49,109 nt of DNA, from contig JAIXUU010000266.1 in the NCBI GenBank assembly GCA_027483405.1, positions 1-49,109 on the forward strand. The letters are read 5' to 3'. This stretch comes from Planctomyces sp. (GTDB taxonomy: Bacteria; Planctomycetota; Planctomycetia; Planctomycetales; Planctomycetaceae). The position numbers and the translations under genes are program-made. Below, one piece after another: positions 21,885 to 30,621 of this stretch. The stretch's first letter is position 1. Every line of letters starts with the position of its first letter. The notes below the pieces were generated by a model. That model made no database searches. It saw nothing but the letters and a program-made list of their open reading frames with translations, and was not told where the DNA came from.

Positions 21885-22148
21885 TTATTCAAACCCGAAT
21901 CCATCGTCTGGCGAATCCTCTTCCAAGGCTCGGGCGACGCGATCTTTTCCTGGGCTCGACTTCTCAACCACGGGCTGATCAAACGATTTGACGGGAGGCT
22001 CAGATTGCGATGGCACTCCAGAAAGAGCCTGACCAACTGAGCCCATCTTGCAACCAGCAGCAGCGATCACACATATCGATAAAACAGCTAAACATTTCAA
22101 ATGTTTCACGGCCTGCTGCCTGTAGGGAACCCGGTGAGTAGTCAGCAT
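21885..22148 (-). CDS. small putative lipoprotein
   Basis: CLAVLSICVIAAAGCKMG lipobox. Confidence 0.5.
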   Translation of the reverse strand: MLTTHRVPYRQQAVKHLKCLAVLSICVIAAAGCKMGSVGQALSGVPSQSEPPVKSFDQPVVEKSSPGKDRVARALEEDSPDDGFGFE

Positions 22149-22540
22149 CAGCCTGACGCCTGTTCAAAATGGGTATGGAAGCCCTAAATCTTCTTCTATA
22201 CTGCGGGAGAACTCGCAATCGATCAGTGACGGGAAGTTCGGAAATGCAGTTGTTCATCAATTCAAGTTGGTCTCATAGCACTCCCTGCCAGTTTTCAGCA
22301 AGGTCAATTTCCATTCAAAAACCTGAACATCAGATCTTTGAAGGACACTCCCTTCCACATGACCACGTTCTTTCCAATTTCAAGCACTGAGCAAGCAAAA
22401 GCTTCATCTCCCTGGCATCAAGTCATAGAGAAACAAACACCCCTTTTCGATTTTTATCCATTTTCGTTTTTTACTCCGGCACTTATGTTCTTCGAGCTAT
22501 GCTTTGAAAAACACCTCATTCCAGCGGAAGCAATGCGCGC

Positions 22541-23509
22541 ATGACAGTTATCGTGCCAGGCGGGGCCGGCTTCATTGGCAGCCATATTGTGGATGCTCTG
22601 ATCGCCCGTGGACATCAACCATTTGTGATCGACGATCTTTCGTCAGGCAGCCCGAAAAATCTTCCTCAGGGCGTCCCACTTTTCGTGACAGACCTGCGCC
22701 ATGGCTCACGCATTCGCGAGATCTTCGAAGAAGTTCGCCCTGACTGGGTTTCTCATCAGGCGGCACAGATGTCTGTCAGCCGCTCTGTCCGTGAACCAGT
22801 TTTCGATGCCGAAGTTAACGTTCTCGGATTACTGAACGTCTTCGATTCAGCCGCCGCTGTCAGTGCAAAACGAATTGTCTTCGCCTCGTCCGGAGGCGTG
22901 CTCTACGGGGATGTCTCTGTCCCCACGGCCGAGGATTACCCCGCAGCCCCCATCTCTCCCTACGGAATCAGTAAGTGGGTCGGCGAAAAATATCTGGAAT
23001 TCTTCGCCCGTGAACGAGGAATGCAGGGCGTCGCTTTACGTTATGCCAACGTTTATGGCCCCCGACAAAACCCTCACGGTGAAGCCGGTGTCGTCGCCAT
23101 CTTCTGCCAGAAACTGCTTGCCGGTCAGGCATCGACCATCAATGGCGATGGCAAATACATTCGAGATTATGTCTATGGGCCAGATGTGGCTCTGGCCAAT
23201 GCCCTGGCACTGGAATCGACATTGCCGACACATTTCGACGCTTTCAACATCGGTACAGCCACTCCGACAGATGTCAATCAACTGGCGTCGTGTGTTCGCG
23301 ATCAACTGATTGCACTGCGCGCTCAAGAAGGGATCCAGCTCAATCTACCGGAGATGAGTTACGGGCCAGCCCGAGCCGGTGATTTGCGATCCAGCCTTGT
23401 TTCTCCAGCCAGAGCTGCTGCCCATCTGGGTTGGAAACCAGGTTTTGACCTCGCCCGGGGACTCCAGGAAACTGTCCGCTGGTTTGCGAACCATGCGGCC
23501 CAGACATAG
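22541..23509 (+). CDS. NAD-dependent epimerase/dehydratase (UDP-glucose 4-epimerase-like)
   Basis: VPGGAGFIGSHIVDALIARGH, ASSGGVLYG, YGISKWVGEKYLEFFARERGMQGVALRYANVYGPRQNPHGEAGVVAIF. Confidence 0.93.
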   Translation: MTVIVPGGAGFIGSHIVDALIARGHQPFVIDDLSSGSPKNLPQGVPLFVTDLRHGSRIREIFEEVRPDWVSHQAAQMSVSRSVREPVFDAEVNVLGLLNVFDSAAAVSAKRIVFASSGGVLYGDVSVPTAEDYPAAPISPYGISKWVGEKYLEFFARERGMQGVALRYANVYGPRQNPHGEAGVVAIFCQKLLAGQASTINGDGKYIRDYVYGPDVALANALALESTLPTHFDAFNIGTATPTDVNQLASCVRDQLIALRAQEGIQLNLPEMSYGPARAGDLRSSLVSPARAAAHLGWKPGFDLARGLQETVRWFANHAAQT

Positions 23510-23679
23510 CACAATTCACAAGGTCAGTAGACATCTCCAGGCAACGACATAACCACTTTGCCAAAACTGATGTTGCCACAATTGATCATCTGCATAAAGC
23601 TTCAGAAACATCCAGAAATCCGGTTTCATCAACCACGTTCCAAATTTGTTCGTTTCACAGTTCCTTTCGGGAAAATCAG

Positions 23680-25542
23680 ATGTGCGGAATCGTCGGCTAC
23701 ATCGGCGCCAAGCCAGCTTCAAACTACCTGCTGGAAGGTCTGTTTCGTCTTGAGTACCGAGGGTATGACAGCGCAGGAATCGCAGTTCAAACAGGCGATA
23801 CGATCGCTGTTCGCAAAAAGACGGGGCGAGTAGGTCAACTTGCTGAACTCTTAAAAGTGAGCCCGGTGACTGGCACTCATGGCATTGGCCACACACGCTG
23901 GGCGACACATGGTCAGCCTTCAGATACCAACTCTCACCCCCATACCGGCGGGAATGGTGAAGTCGTCCTCGTGCACAACGGTGTGATCGAAAACTACGCC
24001 ACGCTTCGCAGCCAGCTCCAGGAGCTCGGCTACGTCTTCCACTCACAAACCGATACGGAAGTTGTCGCTCATCTGGTGGCGCACCAACTGGAAGAAGAAC
24101 TCAAACTCGGTGCAGATCCCGAATCGAATGGAACCTATCTGCGGGCGGTTGAACTGACCTTAAAGCAGCTCAAAGGGACTTACGGTCTGGGTATTCTCTT
24201 TCGAGATAAACCCGGCCTGCTCATTGCCGCCCGGCTGGGAAGCCCATTAGTTGTAGGTGTCGGCAAAGATGAACATTACCTGGCCAGCGATGCCAGCCCC
24301 CTGGTGGGATACACCGACAAGGTGGTCTACCTCAATGACCACGAAATCGCCATGATCACTGCAAATTCTCTGGAAATTCTGCATCGCGATACCGGCTCTC
24401 AAACTCCTCACATTCGCGTTCTAGAACAAACGGCTTCGGATACCGAGCTCGGCCAGTTTGAACATTACATGCTCAAGGAAATCTTCGAGCAGCCGACATC
24501 CATTGAAAACGCCTTCCGTGGACGACTTGACGATGACGAAGCCACCGCACGTTTTGGTGGCCTGAATCTCGACCCGCAGGAATTGCGACGCATCGATCGC
24601 ATCGTACTCACCGCCTGTGGCACAAGCTGGCATGCAGGTCTCGTAGGTGAATACATCATCGAAGAATTTGCCCGCATTCCTGTCGAAGTCGAATATGCGA
24701 GCGAACTGCGCTATCGCAATCCGCCCATGTCCGAGCGAACGATGGTCTTTGCAATCACTCAAAGTGGGGAAACCGCCGATACCTTGGCCGCCATGCGTGA
24801 ATGCAAACGCAAAGGGCACCCCACTCTCGCCATCTGCAATGTCGTCGGGTCATCAATCGCCCGCGAAGCCGACGGTGGAATTTATCTGCATGCCGGCCCG
24901 GAAGTGGGTGTTGCATCGACCAAGGCCTTCACATCCCAGGTGACAGTCCTCACTTTGCTCGCACTCTTCATGGGACGCATTCGCCACCTTTCTTATCCGG
25001 CGGGCCAGCGCATGATTGCCAACCTGCGAAAAATGCCCGACAAGATCCGCCAGACGCTCGAATGCCATAACCGCGTCAAAGAGATCGCTCGAAAGTACTA
25101 CACTGCTGAAAACTTCCTTTACCTCGGACGTCTGCACAACTTCCCCGTCGCGCTGGAAGGGGCTCTCAAGCTGAAGGAAATCAGTTACATCCATGCCGAG
25201 GGCTATCCTGCCGCCGAGATGAAACATGGGCCTATCGCGCTGGTTGACGAACAGACGCCCAGTGTCTTCGTCGTTCCTCGCTGTCAGATTTACCCCAAAG
25301 TCATCAGCAACATGGAAGAAGTCCGTGCCCGTCGTGGCCCGATTATCGCAATCGCCTGCGAAGGTGACGATAAAGTTGCTGAACTGGCAGACGACGTGAT
25401 CTATGTGCCCGATGTCGATGAATACCTCCAGCCGATGGTGACATCAGTCCCACTGCAGCTTTTGGCCTACGAAATCGCCCTGCTCCGCGGCTGCAACGTC
25501 GATCGCCCCCGCAATCTCGCCAAGAGCGTGACAGTCGAATAA
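23680..25542 (+). CDS. glmS: glutamine--fructose-6-phosphate aminotransferase (isomerizing)
   Basis: MCGIVGYIGAKPA..., GHTRWATHG, CGTSWHAGLVGEY, SQSGETADT (here TQSGETADT), C-terminal DRPRNLAKSVTVE. Confidence 0.98.
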   Translation: MCGIVGYIGAKPASNYLLEGLFRLEYRGYDSAGIAVQTGDTIAVRKKTGRVGQLAELLKVSPVTGTHGIGHTRWATHGQPSDTNSHPHTGGNGEVVLVHNGVIENYATLRSQLQELGYVFHSQTDTEVVAHLVAHQLEEELKLGADPESNGTYLRAVELTLKQLKGTYGLGILFRDKPGLLIAARLGSPLVVGVGKDEHYLASDASPLVGYTDKVVYLNDHEIAMITANSLEILHRDTGSQTPHIRVLEQTASDTELGQFEHYMLKEIFEQPTSIENAFRGRLDDDEATARFGGLNLDPQELRRIDRIVLTACGTSWHAGLVGEYIIEEFARIPVEVEYASELRYRNPPMSERTMVFAITQSGETADTLAAMRECKRKGHPTLAICNVVGSSIAREADGGIYLHAGPEVGVASTKAFTSQVTVLTLLALFMGRIRHLSYPAGQRMIANLRKMPDKIRQTLECHNRVKEIARKYYTAENFLYLGRLHNFPVALEGALKLKEISYIHAEGYPAAEMKHGPIALVDEQTPSVFVVPRCQIYPKVISNMEEVRARRGPIIAIACEGDDKVAELADDVIYVPDVDEYLQPMVTSVPLQLLAYEIALLRGCNVDRPRNLAKSVTVE

Positions 25543-25567
25543 CCCTTGTTGATACCACTTCCTGAGG

Positions 25568-25594
25568 TGCCCGGCTTCAAAGAGAAGCCGGGCA
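25568..25594 (+). terminator. intrinsic hairpin between convergent glmS and MBL gene
   Basis: Perfect 11-bp stem TGCCCGGCTTC-AAAGA-GAAGCCGGGCA followed by ATTTCATT. Confidence 0.7.
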
Positions 25595-25638
25595 ATTTCA
25601 TTGGATTGGATATCTTTGTGGGGAAGCTCACAAACGCT

Positions 25639-27036
25639 TTAAAACTCAATCACTTCACCCGGCTTGGGAACAATTGGCGGCTCATCACAAACATCGGCCA
25701 AAAGGGAGGCAGTCGCTGCGGCTGGCCCTTCCTCGCTATGCACCACGACGGCTTTTCCGCAACCTCCACGCTTACCAAGTTCCCCGAACCACCACTGGAA
25801 GTCGACAGCATCGGCGTGAGCCGAAAGGCCAGTCAGACACTCGATATCGGCGCGAATTTCCACTTCGCGGTTCAGCACCTTCACTGGGGATCTGCGTTCC
25901 TGTAGACGCCTACCGAGAGTTCCCTGTGCCTGAAAGCCCATCAGAATCACGGTGTTCTTTTCATCGGCCAGGCCATGCTTGAGATGGTGGACCACACGGC
26001 CACTTTCGCACATGCCGCTCGAAGCAATGACCACAAATGACCCTTTGCGATAATTGAGTGAGGCACTTTCCTGAGGTGTTCGGATAAATTGCAGCCCCGG
26101 AAAGCTGAAGGGATGCTCATCAGCCTGCCGGACGCGCTGCACAGCCGCATCCATTTCGTTCAAATGCCGCAGGTAAATCTGCGTGAGTTCCCTCGAAAGT
26201 GGGCTATCGACATACATCGGAATTCGCGGGAGCAGGTTCTGATTGTTGAGATCATTGAGGTAGTACAGAATATTTTGAGTTCGCCCCAGTGCAAACGCGG
26301 GGATAATCACACGCCCTTCGCGGGCGGCAGTTCTTTGAATGATGCGCTGCAACTCAAGTTCCTGAGCACCCGCTTCGGGATGAATCCGGTTCCCGTAGGT
26401 TCCTTCCGTGATCAGCAGGTCGCATCGATCGACCAGTTGCGGATCACGCAGAATTGGCAATCCTCGCCTGCCGAGATCACCCGTGAAGACCACTCGCTTC
26501 CATTCCCCCTGCTCTTCCAGATCGAGTTCGACAATCGCCGAACCGAGAATATGTCCGGCTTCTCGAAATAGAATGCGCACATCTTTGCCAACTTCCTCCT
26601 GTTGGCCATAAGGAATCGTTTCAAAGAGATCACAGACCGCGCTGGCATGCTCTTCGGTGTAAAGTGGTTCGACGGCTCGCGCATCGCGAGGATTCATATG
26701 CCTTCGCAGATACTCCGCATCTTCCGCCTGAATTTTGGCGGCATCCCGCAACATGACCGCAGCAATCTCAGCAGTGGGTGGCGTGCAGAAGATCGGCCCT
26801 CGAAAGCCAGCCTTGTACAAACCGGGAAGATTCCCGCAGTGATCGATATGAGCGTGCGAAAGAATGACAGCATCCAGCTCTTGGGGTTGGCAGTGAAAAT
26901 GGCTGTTCTTCGCACGGGATTCAGCACGATGGCCCTGGAAAAGACCACAATCGAGCAGAAGCCGCCTCGTTGACGTCTCGATCAAATGCTGGCTGCCAGT
27001 CACTTCACCGGCAGCACCAAGAACAGTCAGTTTCAT
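25639..27036 (-). CDS. MBL-fold beta-CASP RNA-processing-type hydrolase
   Basis: LSHAHIDHCGNLPGL, FREAGHILGSAIVEL, TGDLGRRGLPIL, YVDSPLSRELTQIY, SSGMCESGRVVHHL, LSAHADAVDFQWW. Confidence 0.95.
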   Translation of the reverse strand: MKLTVLGAAGEVTGSQHLIETSTRRLLLDCGLFQGHRAESRAKNSHFHCQPQELDAVILSHAHIDHCGNLPGLYKAGFRGPIFCTPPTAEIAAVMLRDAAKIQAEDAEYLRRHMNPRDARAVEPLYTEEHASAVCDLFETIPYGQQEEVGKDVRILFREAGHILGSAIVELDLEEQGEWKRVVFTGDLGRRGLPILRDPQLVDRCDLLITEGTYGNRIHPEAGAQELELQRIIQRTAAREGRVIIPAFALGRTQNILYYLNDLNNQNLLPRIPMYVDSPLSRELTQIYLRHLNEMDAAVQRVRQADEHPFSFPGLQFIRTPQESASLNYRKGSFVVIASSGMCESGRVVHHLKHGLADEKNTVILMGFQAQGTLGRRLQERRSPVKVLNREVEIRADIECLTGLSAHADAVDFQWWFGELGKRGGCGKAVVVHSEEGPAAATASLLADVCDEPPIVPKPGEVIEF

Positions 27037-27541
27037 AAGAATGTTTTCAAATGGCGAATATTTTGAACTTTAACAGGAGATCTCTCCCGAGCCCGTGAAT
27101 CATATCAATTGATTGAGTCAGAAGTGATCGTACCAGAAGTTTACGAACCCGTTGGATTTGGGCAGTGTCATCAAGATCCTGTTGACCTGAGTTTGGCCCG
27201 CCAATCCAATTTGAAGTGTCATGCGGATTCTATGATTCAGCTGCGATTTGCGTGCCATGCTTGCGGTTCGGAGCAAGCATGCTTGATGGACTCTCCACGC
27301 CCATTGATTTCTGGGATAAGTGGAATCAGGTTTTCAGTTAAAGAGCTTTGTTTTTAAGCCCTTTATTGGCTGTTGCTTGCATCAACATGACAGATCAGCG
27401 ACGATATCAGCATAATCGATTCACATAAGAAACAGTTGATCAACCTGTCAGCTATTGAGAAATACCAGTAGTCACTCGTATCGGCTGGCTGCCAGGATTG
27501 ATCAACATTTTGCCTTTTCGCCTCTGCAAGAGCTTGAGTTC

Positions 27542-27976
27542 ATGACATCCACGAAAATTTATGACGAGACCACCTATCAGCAGGAACTCGTACTGCAGCA
27601 GCAGGATTCACTGAAGAATGCCTGCCATTGTGCCCGACTGGCGGAAGAATTCCGTTGCAAAGACGTCGTACTCCTCGACCTGACAAAAATCACGCCGATT
27701 GCCGATTACTTCGTCATTGCCACTGCCACAAATCTCAGGCAGACAGCGGCACTTATCGAAGAAGTCAGAGGGATTTTCAAAAAACGTTATCAGGCACTTC
27801 CGGCTCTCGAAGGGGGCGAAAGTCAGTCGTGGATGCTGCAGGACTTCGGCACAGTCATTCTGCATGTGTTTGTCGCCGAGGCCCGTGAACTTTACGACCT
27901 GGAAGGTCTCTGGTCTGATGCACCGCGACTGGACTGGAAAAAGCTCCTCTCCAGTGGTGCCGTTCAGATCTCTTAA
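27542..27976 (+). CDS. rsfS: ribosome silencing factor
   Basis: DVVLLDLTKITPIADYFVIATATNLRQTAALIEEV...WMLQDFGTVILHVFVAEARELYDLEGLWSDAPRL; start inferred at 27542. Confidence 0.95.
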   Translation: MTSTKIYDETTYQQELVLQQQDSLKNACHCARLAEEFRCKDVVLLDLTKITPIADYFVIATATNLRQTAALIEEVRGIFKKRYQALPALEGGESQSWMLQDFGTVILHVFVAEARELYDLEGLWSDAPRLDWKKLLSSGAVQIS

Positions 27977-28063
27977 ATGCCATTTTGATGACACAAATCG
28001 TTGCCTGTCGAAATTTTCTCGATCAACAATGATGTCAGCCTCTCAGTGAAGTGAACCTTCCCC

Positions 28064-30046
28064 GTGAATCTGCTCCAACTCCTCCGACAGCGACTTCGCG
28101 ATGCTCTGGTTCCTTTAACGCCCGAGCCCGAAAACTTTGTCGATATGCTCCGCCCTGCCGGCGATACCCGCTTTGGCGACTTCCAGGCCAATTGCGCGAT
28201 GCCGATGCAGAAATCGGTCGGGAAGCCCGCACGCGAAATTGCCGAGCAGATCGTGCAGGGGCTGAAGATCGATGACATTTGCGAACCTGCGACCGTTGCC
28301 GGGCCCGGGTTTATCAATCTGAAATTGAAAGAGTCGTGGCTCGAACAGGCAGCCACAGAGTGCGCTCATGATGTGTACTTAGGCCTTGAGCCGGCTTCGC
28401 CTTCACGGCGGTACATTGTCGACTTTTCTTCGCCAAACGTAGCGAAGCCCATGCATGTCGGCCACCTGCGCAGCACAGTTATTGGCCACGCTCTTTACAA
28501 AGTGCTGAAAAAGCTGGGGCATTCCGTCCAGAGTGATAATCACATTGGAGACTGGGGCACTCAGTTCGGCATGATCATTTTCGGGTACAAGAACTTCCGT
28601 CATGAAAAGGCGTTTGAGGCCGCCCCCGTAGCCGAACTCGCCCGGCTGTATCGACTGGTCAATCAACTTTCCGATTATCACGCATTGAAATCGACTTTCA
28701 GCGAGATCGAAACCCGAGTTCCCACAGCGACAAAATGTCTCGCAGAAGCCCAGGAACAGTTGACGAATGCCGCGAAATCGGGAGTCAAAAAATCTCCGGA
28801 ACTTCAGCAGCAGGTAAAAAAAGCGGAAGCTGAACTCAAAGAAGCAACAGAGGCACTGGAGAGTGCCATTAAGAAGATCACGGCTGTCGAGAATGATCCT
28901 GAACTCCTGGAAATTGCTGCCAAACATCCCCGCATCGCCGAAGAAGCCCGATTAGAAACGGCGAAGCTGCATGCCGGAGATCCTGAGAATCTGGCTCTCT
29001 GGAACCAGTTCCTGCCCGATTGCCTCAAGGCTCTCGAAGGACTTTACGCTCGTTTTGATCTGAAGTTTGACATGACACTCGGTGAGAGCTGGTACAACCC
29101 GATGCTCCCCGGCGTGCTCGAGCGACTCGAAAAAGCCAAACTGCTGACAACCAGTCAGGGTGCGCAGTGCGTGTTCATTGAAGGATATGAAGCGCCATTC
29201 ATAGTTCGCAAAAGCGACGGCGCCTTCACGTATGCCACAACCGATCTCGCCACCATCGAGTATCGTGTGGATTCTTTGCAGGCCGATGCCATTCTCTATG
29301 TGGTCGATAGCCGCCAGAGCGAGCATTTTGACATGCTCTTTGCGACAGCTCGCAAACTAGGCTACAAAAATGTTGAGCTGACACATGTCAAGTTTGGCAC
29401 CATCCTCGGTGACGACAAGCGGCCATTCAAAACGAGATCCGGCGATACCGTTGGCCTCGAAAGCCTGCTCGATGAAGCGGTCTCGCGCGCTCGACAGATT
29501 GTCAATGCCGGTGATGACAGCAAGCCAACGGGTGCTGAACTCGATGATACCACCCGGCAGGCGGTTGCCGAGATTGTGGGTATTGGCGGAATCATTTACG
29601 CTGACCTGCATCACAGCCGCGAGAGCGATTACACCTTCAGCTTTGAAAAAATGCTGGCCACCAGGGGCGACACTGCCACCTACATGCAGTACACCTATGC
29701 GCGTAGTCATGGCATCTTTCGCAAGGGTGGCATCGACATCGAACAGTTGCGAAAAGGGAAGCATTCCATTCGACTGACACAGCCATGCGAGCGCATGCTC
29801 GCTTTACAGCTTGTTCGATTCGGTGAAGCCCTCCACGACGTGGCTGCCGAGTATCGACCCAATGTGCTCACGCAGTATCTGTTCGAAACCGCGAACAGAT
29901 TCAGTACGTTCTTCGAAGAATGCCCGGTTCTCAAAGAGACCGATGACTCGATCCGCAATAGCCGGTTGCTGTTATGCGACTGGACAGCCCGAGTCATGAA
30001 GGAAGGGCTCGGTCTGCTGGGAATCCGCGTTACCGAAAAGATGTAG
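28064..30046 (+). CDS. argS: arginine--tRNA ligase
   Basis: VDFSSPNVAKPMHVGHLRSTVIGHAL, SDNHIGDWGTQFGMIIFGYK, FKTRSGDTVGLESLLDEA, C-terminal anticodon-binding domain. Confidence 0.97.
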   Translation: MNLLQLLRQRLRDALVPLTPEPENFVDMLRPAGDTRFGDFQANCAMPMQKSVGKPAREIAEQIVQGLKIDDICEPATVAGPGFINLKLKESWLEQAATECAHDVYLGLEPASPSRRYIVDFSSPNVAKPMHVGHLRSTVIGHALYKVLKKLGHSVQSDNHIGDWGTQFGMIIFGYKNFRHEKAFEAAPVAELARLYRLVNQLSDYHALKSTFSEIETRVPTATKCLAEAQEQLTNAAKSGVKKSPELQQQVKKAEAELKEATEALESAIKKITAVENDPELLEIAAKHPRIAEEARLETAKLHAGDPENLALWNQFLPDCLKALEGLYARFDLKFDMTLGESWYNPMLPGVLERLEKAKLLTTSQGAQCVFIEGYEAPFIVRKSDGAFTYATTDLATIEYRVDSLQADAILYVVDSRQSEHFDMLFATARKLGYKNVELTHVKFGTILGDDKRPFKTRSGDTVGLESLLDEAVSRARQIVNAGDDSKPTGAELDDTTRQAVAEIVGIGGIIYADLHHSRESDYTFSFEKMLATRGDTATYMQYTYARSHGIFRKGGIDIEQLRKGKHSIRLTQPCERMLALQLVRFGEALHDVAAEYRPNVLTQYLFETANRFSTFFEECPVLKETDDSIRNSRLLLCDWTARVMKEGLGLLGIRVTEKM

Positions 30047-30063
30047 TCACAGCCCCAAGGTGA

Positions 30064-30579
30064 TTAACGATCCGTCTCTTTTGTCGCATGTTTCGCTGCC
30101 AGTCGCCGGTAGATTTCGGCAACTTTGGGTTTGCCTTTGGCCTCAGCTTCATCGGCCTTGCGAAGATAATCATTCGCTGTGAACGCTGGCTTGGGTGAGT
30201 CGGGCTCAACGGCTTCGGAACTTTCTGCCGGGGATAAAGCCAGGATTTGACGATCCATCTCGTGAAGATCAATGATTCGCACACTGGCCGTCATCGAGCC
30301 ACCACTCAGTGAACGACCGTAGGCCGGCCCACCAAACAGCGGATTTCTGGTCACAGGCCCGCGGGAAAATGGAAAGGTCGAGCGGGAAGGCATCGTGGTC
30401 AATCCACGGGAACTACCACCAATTAGCGTTCGACCACCATCCGGAACACTGATGGATGTCGCAGCACTCGACTGCCCCACCGACGGGAGTTGCACAGCCT
30501 GATTCTGAGCGAAACCAACCTCGGTACAGCCGATGATGGTGGCGATCAACAGGCCCGCTGTTCGCAAATTGGCAACCAT
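30064..30579 (-). CDS. hypothetical secreted protein
   Basis: 171-aa ORF with signal-like N-terminus (LRTAGLLIATIIGCTEVGFAQ). Confidence 0.55.
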   Translation of the reverse strand: MVANLRTAGLLIATIIGCTEVGFAQNQAVQLPSVGQSSAATSISVPDGGRTLIGGSSRGLTTMPSRSTFPFSRGPVTRNPLFGGPAYGRSLSGGSMTASVRIIDLHEMDRQILALSPAESSEAVEPDSPKPAFTANDYLRKADEAEAKGKPKVAEIYRRLAAKHATKETDR

Positions 30580-30621
30580 GCTCGACTCCTGTGGAAGACT
30601 TTCAGGCAGCGAAAAGTTGGT

